Part shown: positions 1-11,269 of the stretch, piece after piece
Layout of the letters: every line of letters starts with the position of its first letter
Position numbering within the stretch: position 1 is the stretch's first letter
Assembly: GCA_033064195.1 (NCBI GenBank)
Contig: JARBJD010000028.1
Location: 362,491-426,490, forward strand
Direction: 5' to 3'
From: Blattamonas nauphoetae
Lineage: Eukaryota > Preaxostyla > Oxymonadida
Length of the DNA: 64,000 nucleotides
The notes under the pieces: model-generated
Seen by the model: the letters and a program-made list of their open reading frames with translations, nothing else
The model's database searches: none
What the model was told of the DNA's origin: nothing
Program-made: the position numbers and the translations under genes

Positions 1-31
1 TCTCTCTCTCTCCTCTCCCTCAACCCTCAGC

Positions 32-331
32 GGCTGGAACATCATTTCACTTTCATTTGGTTTTCTGACCCTCGTTCTCTTCTGTGCCGTGATGATTATC
101 CTTTCTTTCATCTCTGCTGACACGTACCACCACGTCTTCTTTCATGTTCATTCGTCCCCAACATTCTTTCTGGCCATCCTACTCATCTGTGTCCCTGTCT
201 CCGCTGCTATCCTCATCGGACGATGGTTTGCTCTTTCCTTCTCTCATCGTTTGTCAGGGCACACAGGGAGTTTAATCCTAGTATCCAGGACGCTCTTGAT
301 TCAAAAAGTCATTCCATGTTTCGCAAAATGA
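32..331 (+). CDS. C-terminal exon of a multi-pass membrane protein, probably a P4-type phospholipid-transporting ATPase
   Basis: Partial gene entering from the left edge. A pyrimidine-rich tract ending in CAG at about position 30 looks like a splice acceptor, and the open frame runs from about 32 to the TGA at 329-331. The first 60 residues hold two hydrophobic helices separated by a short loop containing the residues ADTYHHVFFHVHSSPTFF. A helix, a loop with YxVFF and a Ser-Ser-Pro-Thr-Phe-Trp-like motif, then another helix is how the last two membrane segments of P4-ATPase flippases read, so lipid flipping at a membrane is the likely role. The catalytic DKTGT region lies outside the window, so this rests on the C-terminal helices only. 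The last 30 residues are not membrane-like. Another multi-pass transporter is possible. Confidence 0.45.
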   Translation, partial: GWNIISLSFGFLTLVLFCAVMIILSFISADTYHHVFFHVHSSPTFFLAILLICVPVSAAILIGRWFALSFSHRLSGHTGSLILVSRTLLIQKVIPCFAK

Positions 332-485
332 TCCATTAAAAGCTTTCCAATCGTCGTCACCCCCTTATTTGTTTCATTTTTCTTAGCACACACTTCGGAG
401 TGACTGTAGTGATGATTGTTTAAGATTATTCAAACAGATTTTCATCAAAAACGCTGGAAACAGAAGTTTTGATCTAAACGCGAAT

Positions 486-605
486 GTTAGACACTGAGAA
501 TGAACCTAATTTGAAAATGAGAACAGTTTAAGGAAACTGTCAGTAGGAATTTTATTTTGGGCTTGATCTAGCTCAGACCTTGTTTCACTTGCATAAATAA
601 ATATA
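486..605 (+). promoter_or_regulatory. Conserved upstream block of the kinase/SPRY gene
   Basis: A GACACTGAGAATGAACC stretch near 491-507 and a TTTTGGGCTTGATCTA stretch near 555-571 precede the start codon. Both recur upstream of the second kinase gene (reverse strand, about 42420-42520) and, slightly altered, before an exon-1 remnant at 4050-4190. Conservation in three copies marks this as the shared promoter or 5' leader, although recent duplication alone could also explain it. Confidence 0.5.
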
Positions 606-2813
606 ATGAGTGATACTACGAACGCCCCACCAGGATGTATGTTCCATTTTTTGCATCATATGATATGTTTACATCATACTTGTCGTGCAGATGGATTTAT
701 TCGTCACATTAGTGAAGGAGGGTTTGGGACAGTGATTGAAGTTGAAGAAAACTCAACAGGCGAACATTTTGCGGTGAAGATGATGCGATGCATGTCATCG
801 AAAGACAAGGAGCGTATAGACCGCGAAGTTCATCGACTCCGAACTTTTGTTCATCCTCACATTGTGAGACTGAAGGAGGTGATTGCGATGGAGAATGCTC
901 AGGCGATTGTGATGGAACTGGGGGAACAGTCCCTGGCTCAGCTGGTGAAATCTCACTCGGAACGTGGAGTTCTGATTGATCGTCATGTTTGTCGATTTCT
1001 TTGCGATTTTGTTCGTCTTCTCCCCCTTTCTTTCTTCCCTGCCTCTTTCTCGTTGTCATCGTGTTGTTGCATCATTTTTATTTTCATTTTCAATTTCATG
1101 ATTGATTTTCGATTTTGATGCTTGTTTGATTTGGATTTTGTTGTTCAGATTGTTTATCAAGTGATGGTTGATATTTCGTCGGCACTGTGTTTCATGCACA
1201 ACGAAGCTGGTGAACGGACAGCACACGGGGACGTGAAATTGGAGAACATTCTTCTTTTTGGTGATGGCCACGCAAAATTGTGTTTGTTCCCATCTTCTTC
1301 TTCGCTTTCTCATTCTTTTCCATATTTCTTCCTCATTCCAACCAATCCTAATTTATCTATCTTCACCTGCCTGTTCTGTTCTGTGATGATTTGTGTTTTT
1401 TTTGTTTCTCTGTTTCAGGTGATCTTGGGGCAGCAGAATCGGAAGATGTGAGCTCGACGCGTGGAGTGATGTCGATGCAATACGTGTCGCCTGAACGAAT
1501 TGAAGATGGTGACGGTCGGGCGAGTGGATCGTCGGATGTGTGGGCGTTGGGGATTGTTCTTCACTTTCTTCTTTTTGGGAAGTCGCCGTTCCGCTCAGCG
1601 CACGCAGCAGGACTGATTCGTGAGATTGGGTCATTCCAGCCATCGCAGATTGGGACGAGTTGTGGAGAGAAGGAACGAGCACTTCTGATTCGATTGTTGG
1701 ATCCTGTTTGTCCTCCTTTCGTCTTTTCTCATCTCCAATTGTTTCCTCGATTTTCCTTTCCTTCTGTTCTTCTCTTCTCTCACTCATTTTGTGTTTGTGT
1801 GTTTTTAGGATTGTGGGTCTCGCTTGACGAGCAAACAACTTGCGGAATCGTCGATTCTGCGATGCCTGATCAACACGACGTGGGAAGGATGGAAACTTCT
1901 TGAGATAAAGTCAAGAGAGTTCGAAGCTGAAGTGGCAGCACTCACTAAAGACAATCTATTGCTCCAAGATCAACTGAGGAAGGGGCAATCAACATGCCAA
2001 AATAAGCCAGAATCAGGGCAGATGGAAGAAGAGCGAATTGTTCAGCTGCAGAATCAACTGGAGAAAGTGCAGAGGGAAAAGGACGAAGCTGAGAGAGAGC
2101 GAAATGAGCTGAAGAGAAAGATTGAGGAGTTGGAAGCGGCGATGCAAGGAGCGCAACCAACAGTCAAGGATGGGAAAGAGGAAGAAACAAAGGGAGGTGG
2201 TCGGTGGTTCGAGAAACTACTTCCATGGAGGACTGAAGTGCAAGTTGTGGGAAGCAGAAGGGGAGCAGATGCGATCGAATGGTTCACAGCAGATGGGTAC
2301 TCGCTTTCTGGAAACGTCTTTACTCACACAGGAGAATCCGATTCCACTCTCCTCTCGTTCTCGTTTGGGAAAGTGGTTGCCCGATTCACTTTCACATTCA
2401 GACGAATCACAGATTGGACTTACGTTGGCATTGTCGCTTATTCACAGACTGAGAAAGTGAAGGAGGGAGACATCTGGTTCTCAAGTCTGTTGGGAGGAGC
2501 TGGATGGGACGTGTCTGAACAAAACAGATCAGCTCGCCAGAATAACAACAAGTCTTCGCATGGATCAGCGTGTGCAGCTGGGAGGAACAAACAGCGAGTG
2601 GTGTTGGAGGCGGATGGTCGAGATGGGAAGAGGACACTTCGGCTGAGTCAGAACGGACAGACACAACCCACTTTCTTCTCCAACATCCCTGTTCCCTTCC
2701 GATTCGCAATTCTTACCTTCGGAAATCGCGATTCAATCTCAATTGAATCAGTTGACGAGCTTCCAGAACCAACGCTGACAGGAGGAACAACCGAAATCAG
2801 AATGGATGAATGA
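606..2813 (+). CDS. Protein kinase with coiled coil and SPRY-like domain, five exons
   Basis: Exons 606-636, 691-986, 1149-1281, 1419-1705 and 1809-2813 join in frame into 583 residues; introns are 637-690, 987-1148, 1282-1418 and 1706-1808. The kinase domain shows a glycine loop GGFGTV, the ATP lysine in AVK, a helix-C glutamate in DREVHRL, a catalytic loop HGDVKLEN (HGD instead of HRD), DLG instead of DFG, and SPE in place of APE. Key catalytic Asp, Lys and Asn are present, so activity is plausible. A charged coiled coil (about 1905-2160) follows, then a SPRY-like sandwich ending in a typical 'NGxxQPxFFxNIPxPFRFA' strand pair. SPRY domains usually bind proteins, so the tail may choose the substrate. 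Exon sizes and phases match the copies at 39587-42402 and 63319-64000 where both can be read. Confidence 0.85.
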
Positions 2814-3320
2814 TGACACAAAATCCAACTGGCCAGATCGAATCACAGTTGATTGTGTTCAGAATGGAAATAGAGCTCGAAACCGATTGAGCTGTTCTCT
2901 TCTTCGGTGGACAAGACGTGCGAATCGGATGGCAACAAGACCAGAAGTGACCCAATCTTCATCGATCAACCGAGTTGTGTCATCCCCATTCGACTATGAG
3001 TGGCAAACCATCGACACCAGCTGGAATGAAGTGTGAGAGTGCCCTCGATGAGACGAGTCGATGAAAGCAGTGGTTTCCTGGAATCACTTGAAGATGCCTT
3101 CAGCGTGCTGTCCGACAGGCGAGTTGTGTGACATCTCACTCCGCACAAGACATTGCTCAGCCACCCTTCAAGGAAACGCCACTGCCACTGCAGCTTCATC
3201 TGATCAAATCAGATCAGACTTCGAAGCAGATGCCCACTCCAACCAGTCGCGTGAAGTCAGTTGTCGTTGAAGTCATCGTGAGTTCATCTTCGAAGGAGCA
3301 GCACGTGTGGTCCGAACGAT
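2814..3320 (+). repeat. 3' flank shared by kinase/SPRY copies
   Basis: No gene is seen. The first 130 bases after the stop are close to the sequence after the orphan SPRY tail at 61857-61990 and to the reverse complement of about 39440-39586 behind the second kinase copy, so the 3' flank was duplicated with the gene. The rest of the stretch shows nothing I can assign. Confidence 0.6.
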
Positions 3321-3324
3321 GAAG

Positions 3325-3540
3325 TCAACGCTCTGATCATGCAATACATGCGAGCGAATCCAGAACAACGCCCTTCGCTTTCGGAGATTGAGGAGTTGCT
3401 CTGCTCTCATCTGAACCCGCAATCGAATCTCCAAGCCCAGCCAACTGTGATCCTCCCATCGAACACGAAAGTGACAGACATGTCTCATCCGTCATCGTCA
3501 ACTCTTCGGAACAACAGAAGAACTCACAATTCTTGTTGAT
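3325..3540 (+). pseudogene. Orphan kinase C-lobe end
   Basis: A short frame reads ALIMQYMRANPEQRPSLSEI followed by EELL. This is the end of a protein kinase domain (subdomain XI, the conserved Arg of RPS, then helix I). No glycine loop, AVK or catalytic loop precedes it, so it is a relic of another kinase copy rather than part of the gene at 606-2813, whose own subdomain XI is in exons 4-5. The following residues are Ser/Asn/Gln-rich and end at a TGA. Confidence 0.55.
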
Positions 3541-4049
3541 GCATCCGAACCAATGCCACATCGCATTCGCACTCGAAGAGAGAAGCGGAAAGAAGAAATG
3601 AAGCTGAACAAGAAATACTATCACAACACGATGGACATGAAACTGAACATGGCACTGAACTTAAAAAGACGGTTGGCTTTCGGCCTCTCGTTTCCACTGT
3701 GAAGTTCCAACCAGCGCTCGTTCACTCCTCCCACACCTCCACACGCTCTCGTCCAATGATGGTTTCGCTCCGATTCTTCGCCCAGATGAGCAACAATCTC
3801 TGTTCTTCTCTGATGCGCTGCCGTCTCTCAACATCACACAATCTGGTGAATTCTCTCCAAATCCTTCCTTCATTGTTTGACCATTCAGTCTCACCATCAT
3901 CTCAAGGCCGGCCTCAATTGTTTGATGAAGAATCTTCAAATTTGGGGTTCCTTGTTTGAATTTTCAGAATTCGAATTGTTTCACTCTTTCTTCGCTTCTC
4001 AAACACCCACTCTGTCACTGGACAATCTCGATGAAAAAATCAGGGATTG

Positions 4050-4190
4050 GACACTGAGAATATCACTAGCGAGTGAACGGGAAGAGTTGTGAAATAACTG
4101 GGGTCACAAATTTGTTTTGGGAGTGATCTATTCTTGACCGTTTTCACTTAAAACATTTGCACCTTATGAGTGGAATCATGAACGCCCCTC
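4050..4190 (+). pseudogene. Promoter and exon-1 remnant of a kinase/SPRY gene
   Basis: GACACTGAGAAT near 4050, a TTTTGGGAGTGATCTA stretch near 4114, TTTTCACTT near 4141 and an ATG followed by codons for Ser-Gly-Ile-Met-Asn-Ala-Pro match, in order, the upstream block and first exon of the kinase gene at 606. Similarity stops just where the inverted repeat begins at 4191, so the gene was cut there. Confidence 0.55.
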
Positions 4191-4470
4191 GGCATGATAC
4201 GTTTTCTAGCCACCTTCCAAAAACATGTTCAATATACTTGGTTGGATGTATATCGAAGGAATCTTTGCGAATTTCCGGTTGAAAACGTGCGGAAAGTGCC
4301 GAACTTGAAGAAAAATAAAAAAATTATGACCTCGGATCAAGCCCACAAATCGGAAATCAAGAACCGTTGAACATCCTAGACCATCCTGATATTCTCTGTC
4401 CTAGAACTACCTTTCTGCACACTCTTCAACCGTAGACACCGTAAGCACGTCTCACCATGATCCTCATCAA
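4191..4470 (+). repeat. Left arm of a long inverted repeat
   Basis: Roughly 280 bases match the reverse complement of about 15977-16251 at what looks like close to 90 percent identity. The outer end starts GGCATGATACG. Shared landmarks include the CACTTGG/TACTTGG TTGGATGTATATCG stretch, the TATGACCTCGGATCAAGCCCA stretch in either strand and the CTCTTCAACCGTAGACACC stretch near the inner end. No clear target-site duplication flanks the pair. Confidence 0.75.
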
Positions 4471-4541
4471 AACCCGTTTCATTCGTCGTTCTTCGCGTTT
4501 ATCAGCATCAATTGGAGCTGACGTCGTAGTATCCAGTTTCG

Positions 4542-5782
4542 ATGGAGGAACTTCTGCACCATCTTGATCAAGAATATCTTCAGACAGTGTTCGTTCACAC
4601 GTCGCAACAACTTGATTCGTCGATGAGGAAACTGGAAAGTATGGACGCGTTATCTTCCCCTTCCTCTTTCCCTCTTTCTTCTCTGAAACATCTCTCCAAC
4701 ATTGTCATTGTTCTTCATTCTTCTTTCCTCAGATAAGCGCAATGCCGTTGAATCGCTCGTGACTGATACTCTCTCGGGAACTCGGCGTCGATCTTCCGCT
4801 TCACCATCGCCATCCCGTTTCACATCCCCCTCTCCTCTTCGAAACAAGTCGAATGCTGATGGAAAGCTCAGAATCGAGACCGATCATTTGAACACAACCA
4901 AACACACTCATTCGAGGTCGTCTTCGCTGATCTCGTCGAGGACGATTCGTCGGCGAGGAAATGCGGTGTTTTATTCGTCCCCAACAAAAGCCCCGCCATT
5001 CAGCAGCGACTCACCAACTCGCGAATACTTCCGAAATGCGACACTGCTGAAGCAACAGAAGCGAGATGTTATCGACGAAATGTTCTCAACAATGTCATCA
5101 CAAACCAATCGCTCAATTATTGCTTCAAAATCACCAACGAAGACGCCACATCCGCAATCGCTCGTCACACCGAAAGATTGGTCACCGATGCGAAGTCCAA
5201 CGAGGCTGTCGGTCTCCCCTCGCCTCTTTCATGCCCAAGCCCCGCCCAACTTTCCCCACACTCCGAAATATGCAGCCCGTCCTTTCGTGTTCTCTGATCC
5301 GATCATGACGGATGATCTGAATCGAACTTAGGATGAGATTATGCAAAAACAGAAACACACCGTGAACCCGAAGCCAAAGTTCAATAAAAGACCAAAAAAC
5401 CCGCACAAAATGCCCGAAGTTCCGTGGCAATTCGTCGTCGACAAAGATGGTCATCTCTTCGACCAGGCGCACAAAGGAGCTACCGATCCTTCCTCTGAGC
5501 TTCCACAGGTTTGCTCGATTCATCTTCTTTTCATGATATTTTTCTCTTTCTCCGTCCATCATCCGTTCACTCGATCCCTCATTGTTCATACAGGCAACTA
5601 ACTGGAAGACACAATACGACGCGGATCACAAGCCATTCCGACCATTCTCGCCGCCAAAGCTGAATCAGTCGCATGTTTTCAACCATTTCCACCACACTGC
5701 AATCATGGAAAGTGCGTTCGATCTGTCGGAAGAGTTGGAAGGCGAACTCGCTCGAAAGCTGAAGGAAGCGAAGGAAGAGTGA
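4542..5782 (+). pseudogene. Broken three-exon gene of unknown function with an in-frame TAG
   Basis: Exons 4542-4638, 4733-5508 and 5594-5782 have consistent phases with GT-AG introns at 4639-4732 and 5509-5593. The product would start MEELLHHLDQEYLQ, continue with a Ser/Thr/Pro/Arg-rich linker, and end in an acidic/basic helix. A TAG at 5329-5331 interrupts exon 2, and after the TGA at 5780-5782 the same frame carries a TAG at 5789-5791 and then more coiled-coil-like codons to about 6000. Three stops in one otherwise coding-like frame point to a decaying gene. Suppression of TAG, known in some oxymonads with a changed code, is less likely because TAG ends other genes here. No known domain recognised. 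Confidence 0.55.
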
Positions 5783-5929
5783 GAGAAGTAGTTGGACGAG
5801 ACGCGTGCGGAGGGAGAGCGTCGAATGGAGGAGCCCAAAATCGAGTCTAGAGAGAACAGATGGAACGTGAGAATGAAGAAGATGCAGGCAGAAGGACTCA
5901 GTGCCAAAAGGGGGTGGAGGACACCTTCT

Positions 5930-7440
5930 CCGACGATCTCCACAACCAATCTTCACCCTCGCTCTGGATGTCTGGTCAAGACAGTTGGAGCATGTCGTCC
6001 AGCTCTCTGCCAATCTCCACGGGGGCTTCAAACTGAGACCTTGTATGATCGTGATCAGGATCGCATTTTTCTCTGCTTTCTTCCTCGAGTTCGACTTCTG
6101 TCTCTTCTTTCTATCCGTTCCACCATTTTCTTCTCATATTATTCCCTTCTTTGCTCTTATCAGCCACATCCACTTATCCTGTTCCGATGTCGAGTGGAGG
6201 AGATCGGATGAACTGGGAGAGGAGATAGAGACCAACACACGGCTCTCATTCCCAACCGCACACCATCGCTCATCGTCCAATCGGGTTTGATGGAAGACGC
6301 GTTCGTTCTTCTCGACGATGTGGAAGACCTTCCAACTGTTCATCGAAGTGTCCGTCACTGGATGCCATCATCGAAACACGAGTCTGACAACTCCGTCTGA
6401 AATCCACGCTCAGCTGAACGGGATTGCGAATTCGGTGGACGACCTTCGAATGCCGTTCACAACTTCGATTGGACCGCAGCAGGACGAGACACTAAAACTG
6501 GCCAAGTTCATTCAATGTCCACTCTGTTCGCTCTTCCCCTCAAAAGCAGCATCGTTTCTCATCCTGATTTCTCCGCTCATTCCTCGTGCTGCTCCCAAGC
6601 CATCCATCGACCTCAAACTCGATCAACTCTGTTTTGTACAAGACGACAACACCTTTCTCTCTCAATTTCCACTTCAAATCAGTGGTGCTGGGTTCAACAG
6701 TTATCGACGCCGACCCTTCCAACATCTCATTGCTCATCACCGACACACAAATTAAAGCCTGCCAGCTCTCGCGAACGGACATCTCCGAAATCAATTCATC
6801 TGCCACACAACACTCGATGGGCACGCTCTCGTTCACTTTCTTCGGAACGCTCACCACATTATTCGCGGTCTCGCCCCGCAGACTCACAATAACACTTCGC
6901 ATGCTGCACATCTTGACTGTCCTCTTCACCACACGCTCTCCCTTCCTCGTCTCGTTCAGTTCGCCGACACAGACATTCACTTGCATTCGGTGGGATGAAG
7001 AAAACACGACAGAAATGTGGATGAACACGCTGTCTCGATGCTTCATTCCAAGTGCAAGTGAATTCCATCTTCGGATGTGCGAGTGTCGTGTTCAGCTGGA
7101 CGACAACACCAACACGCCGCCTCGTCAAAGCACAGCGAACACGGACCTCACCAAAGATGGCTCTCTCCTTCTGTCTGTGCTGCAGTACAACCAAGATGCC
7201 CACTTCATCCTCAACTTTGTGCTTGTCTCTTCGATCTTGTCAGGCAAGATGTCTCCCTTCCGATCTCTCAGCAATCCCATCCCACCCTTCCTCTCGGTCT
7301 CGCCGCTGTTGCCTCTGGTGCGGCACATTCTCCGAAATCGTTCTTGTCAACATCTGCGATCGTCCCTCGGCGATCCTTGTCGTCCATCTCGTTTCTCCTT
7401 GTCGCTCCATGTCGTCTCTCCGCTCCTCACCAACACCTAG
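5930..7440 (+). pseudogene. Coding-like but frame-switching stretch
   Basis: Protein-like segments occur in different plus-strand frames: FTLALDVWSRQLEHVVQLSA near 5955-6020, a donor GTATGATCG near 6041 with an acceptor near 6161, GLMEDAFVLLDDVEDLPTVH near 6290-6345, and a long open frame 6586-7440 whose middle alternates hydrophobic and polar residues as beta-helix proteins do. No single spliced frame could be built. It may be the continuation of the broken gene at 4542 or a second decayed gene. The minus-strand open frames here look like shadows. Function not recognised. Confidence 0.3.
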
Positions 7441-7559
7441 TCTTTCATCTCTACCCCTCCCAAACCATCCCTCCTCATCTCTTCACTCTTCTTCAAGTCG
7501 CCGACACAAACATTGTTCGTGAAGGGCATACCACACCGAGCCCTTCTCTGAGACAGACT

Positions 7560-8345
7560 GGATGATGTGAAGGAAGGAATTGAGTCATCGTTCGATGACT
7601 GTGACTGGAGTGGGTGACATGCAGTTGATCTTTAGGAAGTGGGGGATCATCTTGTCCTGAATCGATACATTGTCGTTGATAAGTGCTGACCATCGTTCGT
7701 GAATCCATATGCCACATCATTGACATTGTATTTTTGGATTAGACCATGTTAGAAACGGAAGATCATGCTTCCATGTCAGAGGATGTCGGAAATGTTTGCA
7801 CTCGACTACGAGCTGATTTGCAGGAGATATGAGTGAAAGAAATATAGAATAAAACGAACCATGAGAAGGATGGTAGAAAGTGATATGTTTTTGTGCATCA
7901 GATTCACCAAGTACGACGATCACGAGTGCATTTACGAAATGAAGAGTCCAGAGAAGACTAAGGGAGATATCAATGAGAGAAAGAGAGAATGAAACAAACG
8001 GTAAGCGAGAGAGTCACTTTTCAGATGCCATACAAGTGCTTTTTTGACTGTTGGATTAATCACGAAATTCACCATGGGCCATATAAGTTCAAACTCATCC
8101 ACCCTTCACCTCTATCACTTTACTCTTTGAAAGACAGTTACAACTGATAAATGGAGCATAATGAGAAAAGATGGAATATAAAAATAACCAAAGTGGGAAT
8201 TGAAAATTCAGTCATGGGCAAAAAAATCGTCTTCGTCATATAGAGATGATGAACGATAATTTTTCTTTCCTTTTGTCAAAAACACTTTAAAACCAACTTC
8301 GAATACTATTTCCAAAATTGTAGAGCAAAACTCATGTCTTAAAGT
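7560..8345. other. Gene-poor stretch, no feature seen
   Basis: AT-richer sequence without a convincing frame, splice-site pair or repeat. The open frames are short and lack protein-like composition. Confidence 0.4.
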
Positions 8346-8350
8346 GAAAC

Positions 8351-8432
8351 CGGCGATGATTGTTCGACGTGATTCTGAAGGTCAAACTCTGGCGGTCAAA
8401 ACCTCCACTCTTCGCTGGCTGTCGGAGGTGAA
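8351..8432 (+). pseudogene. Kinase N-lobe fragment (ATP-lysine strand)
   Basis: One frame reads MIVRRDSEGQTLAVKTSTLR and then WLSEV. The pattern 'charged residues, Asp-x-Glu-Gly, Leu-Ala-Val-Lys' is the beta-3 strand of a protein kinase with its ATP-binding lysine. It ends at a GTGAGT splice-donor-like site near 8431. No glycine loop or C-lobe is linked to it nearby, so it is read as a kinase relic. A possible partner is a piece reading RLTLREI near 10647-10667, which resembles the end of a kinase domain. Confidence 0.4.
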
Positions 8433-8916
8433 GTGAGTCGAATAGTTGATTTCGACACTCAGAAACGACGAACATCCATTCCTCCTTGAGATATTAAGAA
8501 AGTTTGAAGGAAAACTGAGGATTTTCATCTTTTTCATTCCTCCTCAACTTTGAATTTCGACTCGTAGAACTCTCCGTTTGATCTGAATTTAGCGTTTTGC
8601 ACATGTATCCGATGGTTAACAAGTCCAAGAGAGGATGAGATGACGTGGGAATGTCGTCAAGTCGAATTAACGTGATATGACATGAAAAGTGAAAGAAGGT
8701 CATTCGTTGGATTAGCGAGTACGTGGTATGTCGTTTCGTAGATCGCTGAGATTGAGTGATAGTGAGTGATGAAGAGAAGAAAAACACTTTTTCGTCACAA
8801 TTAGCGATGAAACTCAACGAAGAGTTGATGTGGTTCATTTTGAACTCATGTCACACACTCTCCAGACAACTTCACATCAATTCACAGGGTTGGGAGGCGT
8901 GAGTACATTTAGGCTT

Positions 8917-8942
8917 ATCGTGAGATCTTTTGATCTCACGAT
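8917..8942. repeat. Perfect 11-bp hairpin
   Basis: ATCGTGAGATC, four T, then its exact complement. The words GTGAGATC/GATCTCAC recur at 8956-8965 and near 9316-9340 in both orientations, so the stretch 8.9-9.35 kb may be a small decayed inverted-repeat element. No gene is seen between about 8440 and 10660. Confidence 0.5.
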
Positions 8943-10670
8943 GAGATTTTTGGGTGAGATCAGTCTCCTATTTAAGCGTATCTATTTCTCCAACTTTTCT
9001 TGTTTTCTCACTCTGATTTTAGAATATTTCATGTCCAAAATGATTCCACTTCACCTCTATTGACTTCCCTTCTCTCTTTTTGTCGCAAAAACGGTTTGAT
9101 GACGCATCTTTACCTGTTCAAAACTTGAAACAGTCCGTCACTCACGTTTATCCTCTTTGTTTTTGTGGTTCAAACTCCAATCAAGAGGATCCAACAGCTT
9201 CAATGGGCTTCTTTTGACTTCACTTTATAATTCATCATTTCACTTTTGATAGAGAAATTTGAGATAAAATTGTGTTTTGAAAAGCTTTTAGAGGCGAATT
9301 GAAAGAAATCAGGAGGTGAGATCAAAAAATGGTGAGATCGGTCTGATCGAATCCCATGCCTGTCAATTCACCAGCTGAAATCGGGAAGTGATGCCGCAAT
9401 AATTTGCGTGTCCAAAAACTGAACCATCTTATTTCCTTTTTTTGTCTTCCACAGACTCTCTTGATTCCAGAAGTGAGAAATCACAAAATGAGAGGAAGAT
9501 GAAGTGTATAGGAAAAAATGAAAAAAGTTGCCTGTTGAGAAACGTGATCTGATGGTGAAGAAAACTTTTGTCCATGACTGTTTCGTGCTCCAGTCGTATA
9601 TGTAGCAATTTAGTCGTACATATAGTAAAGCCCAAAAATATTGTCTCATTTGATTCATTCACTCGAATAACATGATCTCCATCAATTCTCAGATTTACAC
9701 AATCAGAGTTCAAAGTGTAAAAACTGAAAAATAAAGAGGCAATCCAACATACTTTTCCTCCGACCAGACATTCATCACCCAAACCCAGAATACTAAGTTC
9801 CCTTTAATCTGATTCAGATCACAGGTATTTTGACAGGTGAAGAGTTTGATTCTGTATTTCCGCGAATAACAAGTCCACCAGGACACACATTATCCACCAT
9901 CATCCATATCCAGCTCGTTGTTTTCATCCTTTCTTCTGCTATTCCACCAAATACACATTTACGAACAGAACAACTTTACAGATTTCAAATTATTTAGTGA
10001 AAGATATAATACTGGGAGCAACTCCTCATCTATTCGACAAACATGACCTGCGAATCTCCTCTCATGACATTGCCAAGACAGTCATTGTCTATTCTCAATG
10101 ATTCGTTGGAGACACCATTCAACATTTTTCTCGTGAAACCAAACCAGAAACCAACGCGAGTGACTCGTCTCGTTTTTCGATTCGAGACCTCACCCTATGC
10201 AACGAAACACACAATTCTGACCCAGTTGTGAAAAAATGATGGGTATTTATGAACTTTCAAAAAGGATGGATCTTTTCAACGAAACAAAGCTTCAGAAAAC
10301 ACCTCGTATTTCTATGTGTGTGACTTTTTGCTGATCTACTGACGCTCACCAGAATGTTTTTTGGTGTCTCCAACGAATCATTGAGATTAGACAATGATCC
10401 GAACAACCCTGCGACGTCTCTTCAGTCAATCTATGGGCAGCTTCGACAACTGCTTTCAACACAGGAATGGTAGTGTATCGTACAATCCGTTCACGATTAA
10501 GTGAAGCCACGCCCACATAAAATGCCTCCCTTAACAATCTCAGGGAAACTCTGTTTGAGGCCGATGGTGGGCAGAGTGGATGGAATGGAAGAGACAATGC
10601 TCGGATGCGGAGAGAAGAGTTCGCTAAGCTTCCTTTTTCTTCAGAACCGGCTGACTCTGCGAGAGATTAA

Positions 10671-11266
10671 TAGTGGCGTCACCAATACGTTCCATGTCAA
10701 CAATTCGTGCTTTTTTCTGGAATGATCACTTTTAGTCAAACTAAGAAAAAAATAAAATTTTAGAATTTTCTTCCCACTGGATCCCAAAAAATCCTCACAA
10801 TAGCTCTTTTCAACCACTTTTTTCATGTGTTCTCGTCATAACTTCACAACCTGTGAACCGATTTTGATGAAATTTTCCACTGAAACGTTTGTTTGGTGAA
10901 ATGAACATTTTGAAAAAAAATTGGAAAAAAAATCATGGGTATCTGGGACGATATGAAAAAAGGCTGTTTTTCGCCCAGAAAAATATCATGGGAAAAAATT
11001 TTTTATTTTTTTGAGTGTCTTTTATCGATATGTTTACGAAAATAATGCTTTTTCTTCGGTCTCAAACGGATGTCTGGATATGGAAAAATGATCGTCGAAA
11101 GTTTGGAAAATGTGTGGCGTTTCGCTGTATAACGTGTTTTGAGGTTTTCTCAGGATCCAGTGGGAAGAAAATTCTAAAATTTTATTTTTTTCTTAGTTTG
11201 ACCAAAAGTGATAATTCCAGAAAAAAGCACGAATTGTTGACATCGAACGTATTGGTGACACCACTA
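10671..11266. mobile_element. 596-bp MITE with 114-bp terminal inverted repeats, PIF/Harbinger-like
   Basis: Left arm 10671-10785 and right arm 11153-11266 are near-identical inverted repeats starting TAGTGGYGTCACCAATACG. The three bases TAA precede the left end (10668-10670) and follow the right end (11267-11269), which fits the 3-bp TWA target duplication of PIF/Harbinger elements. The centre is A/T-rich and has no transposase frame, so the element is non-autonomous. The target appears to lie inside a kinase-like relic (RLTLREI just upstream). Confidence 0.8.
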
Positions 11267-11269
11267 TAA

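Noticed and set aside
709-1059. Long minus-strand open frames over the kinase gene (also at 41949-42299)
   Set aside because: They are antisense to the well-supported kinase exons, recur only because the gene recurs, and have no protein-like composition.
9368-9782. Overlapping minus-strand frames of about 100 residues
   Set aside because: Phe/Ser-rich from A/T composition, no start context, no splice partner and no similarity to anything else in the window.
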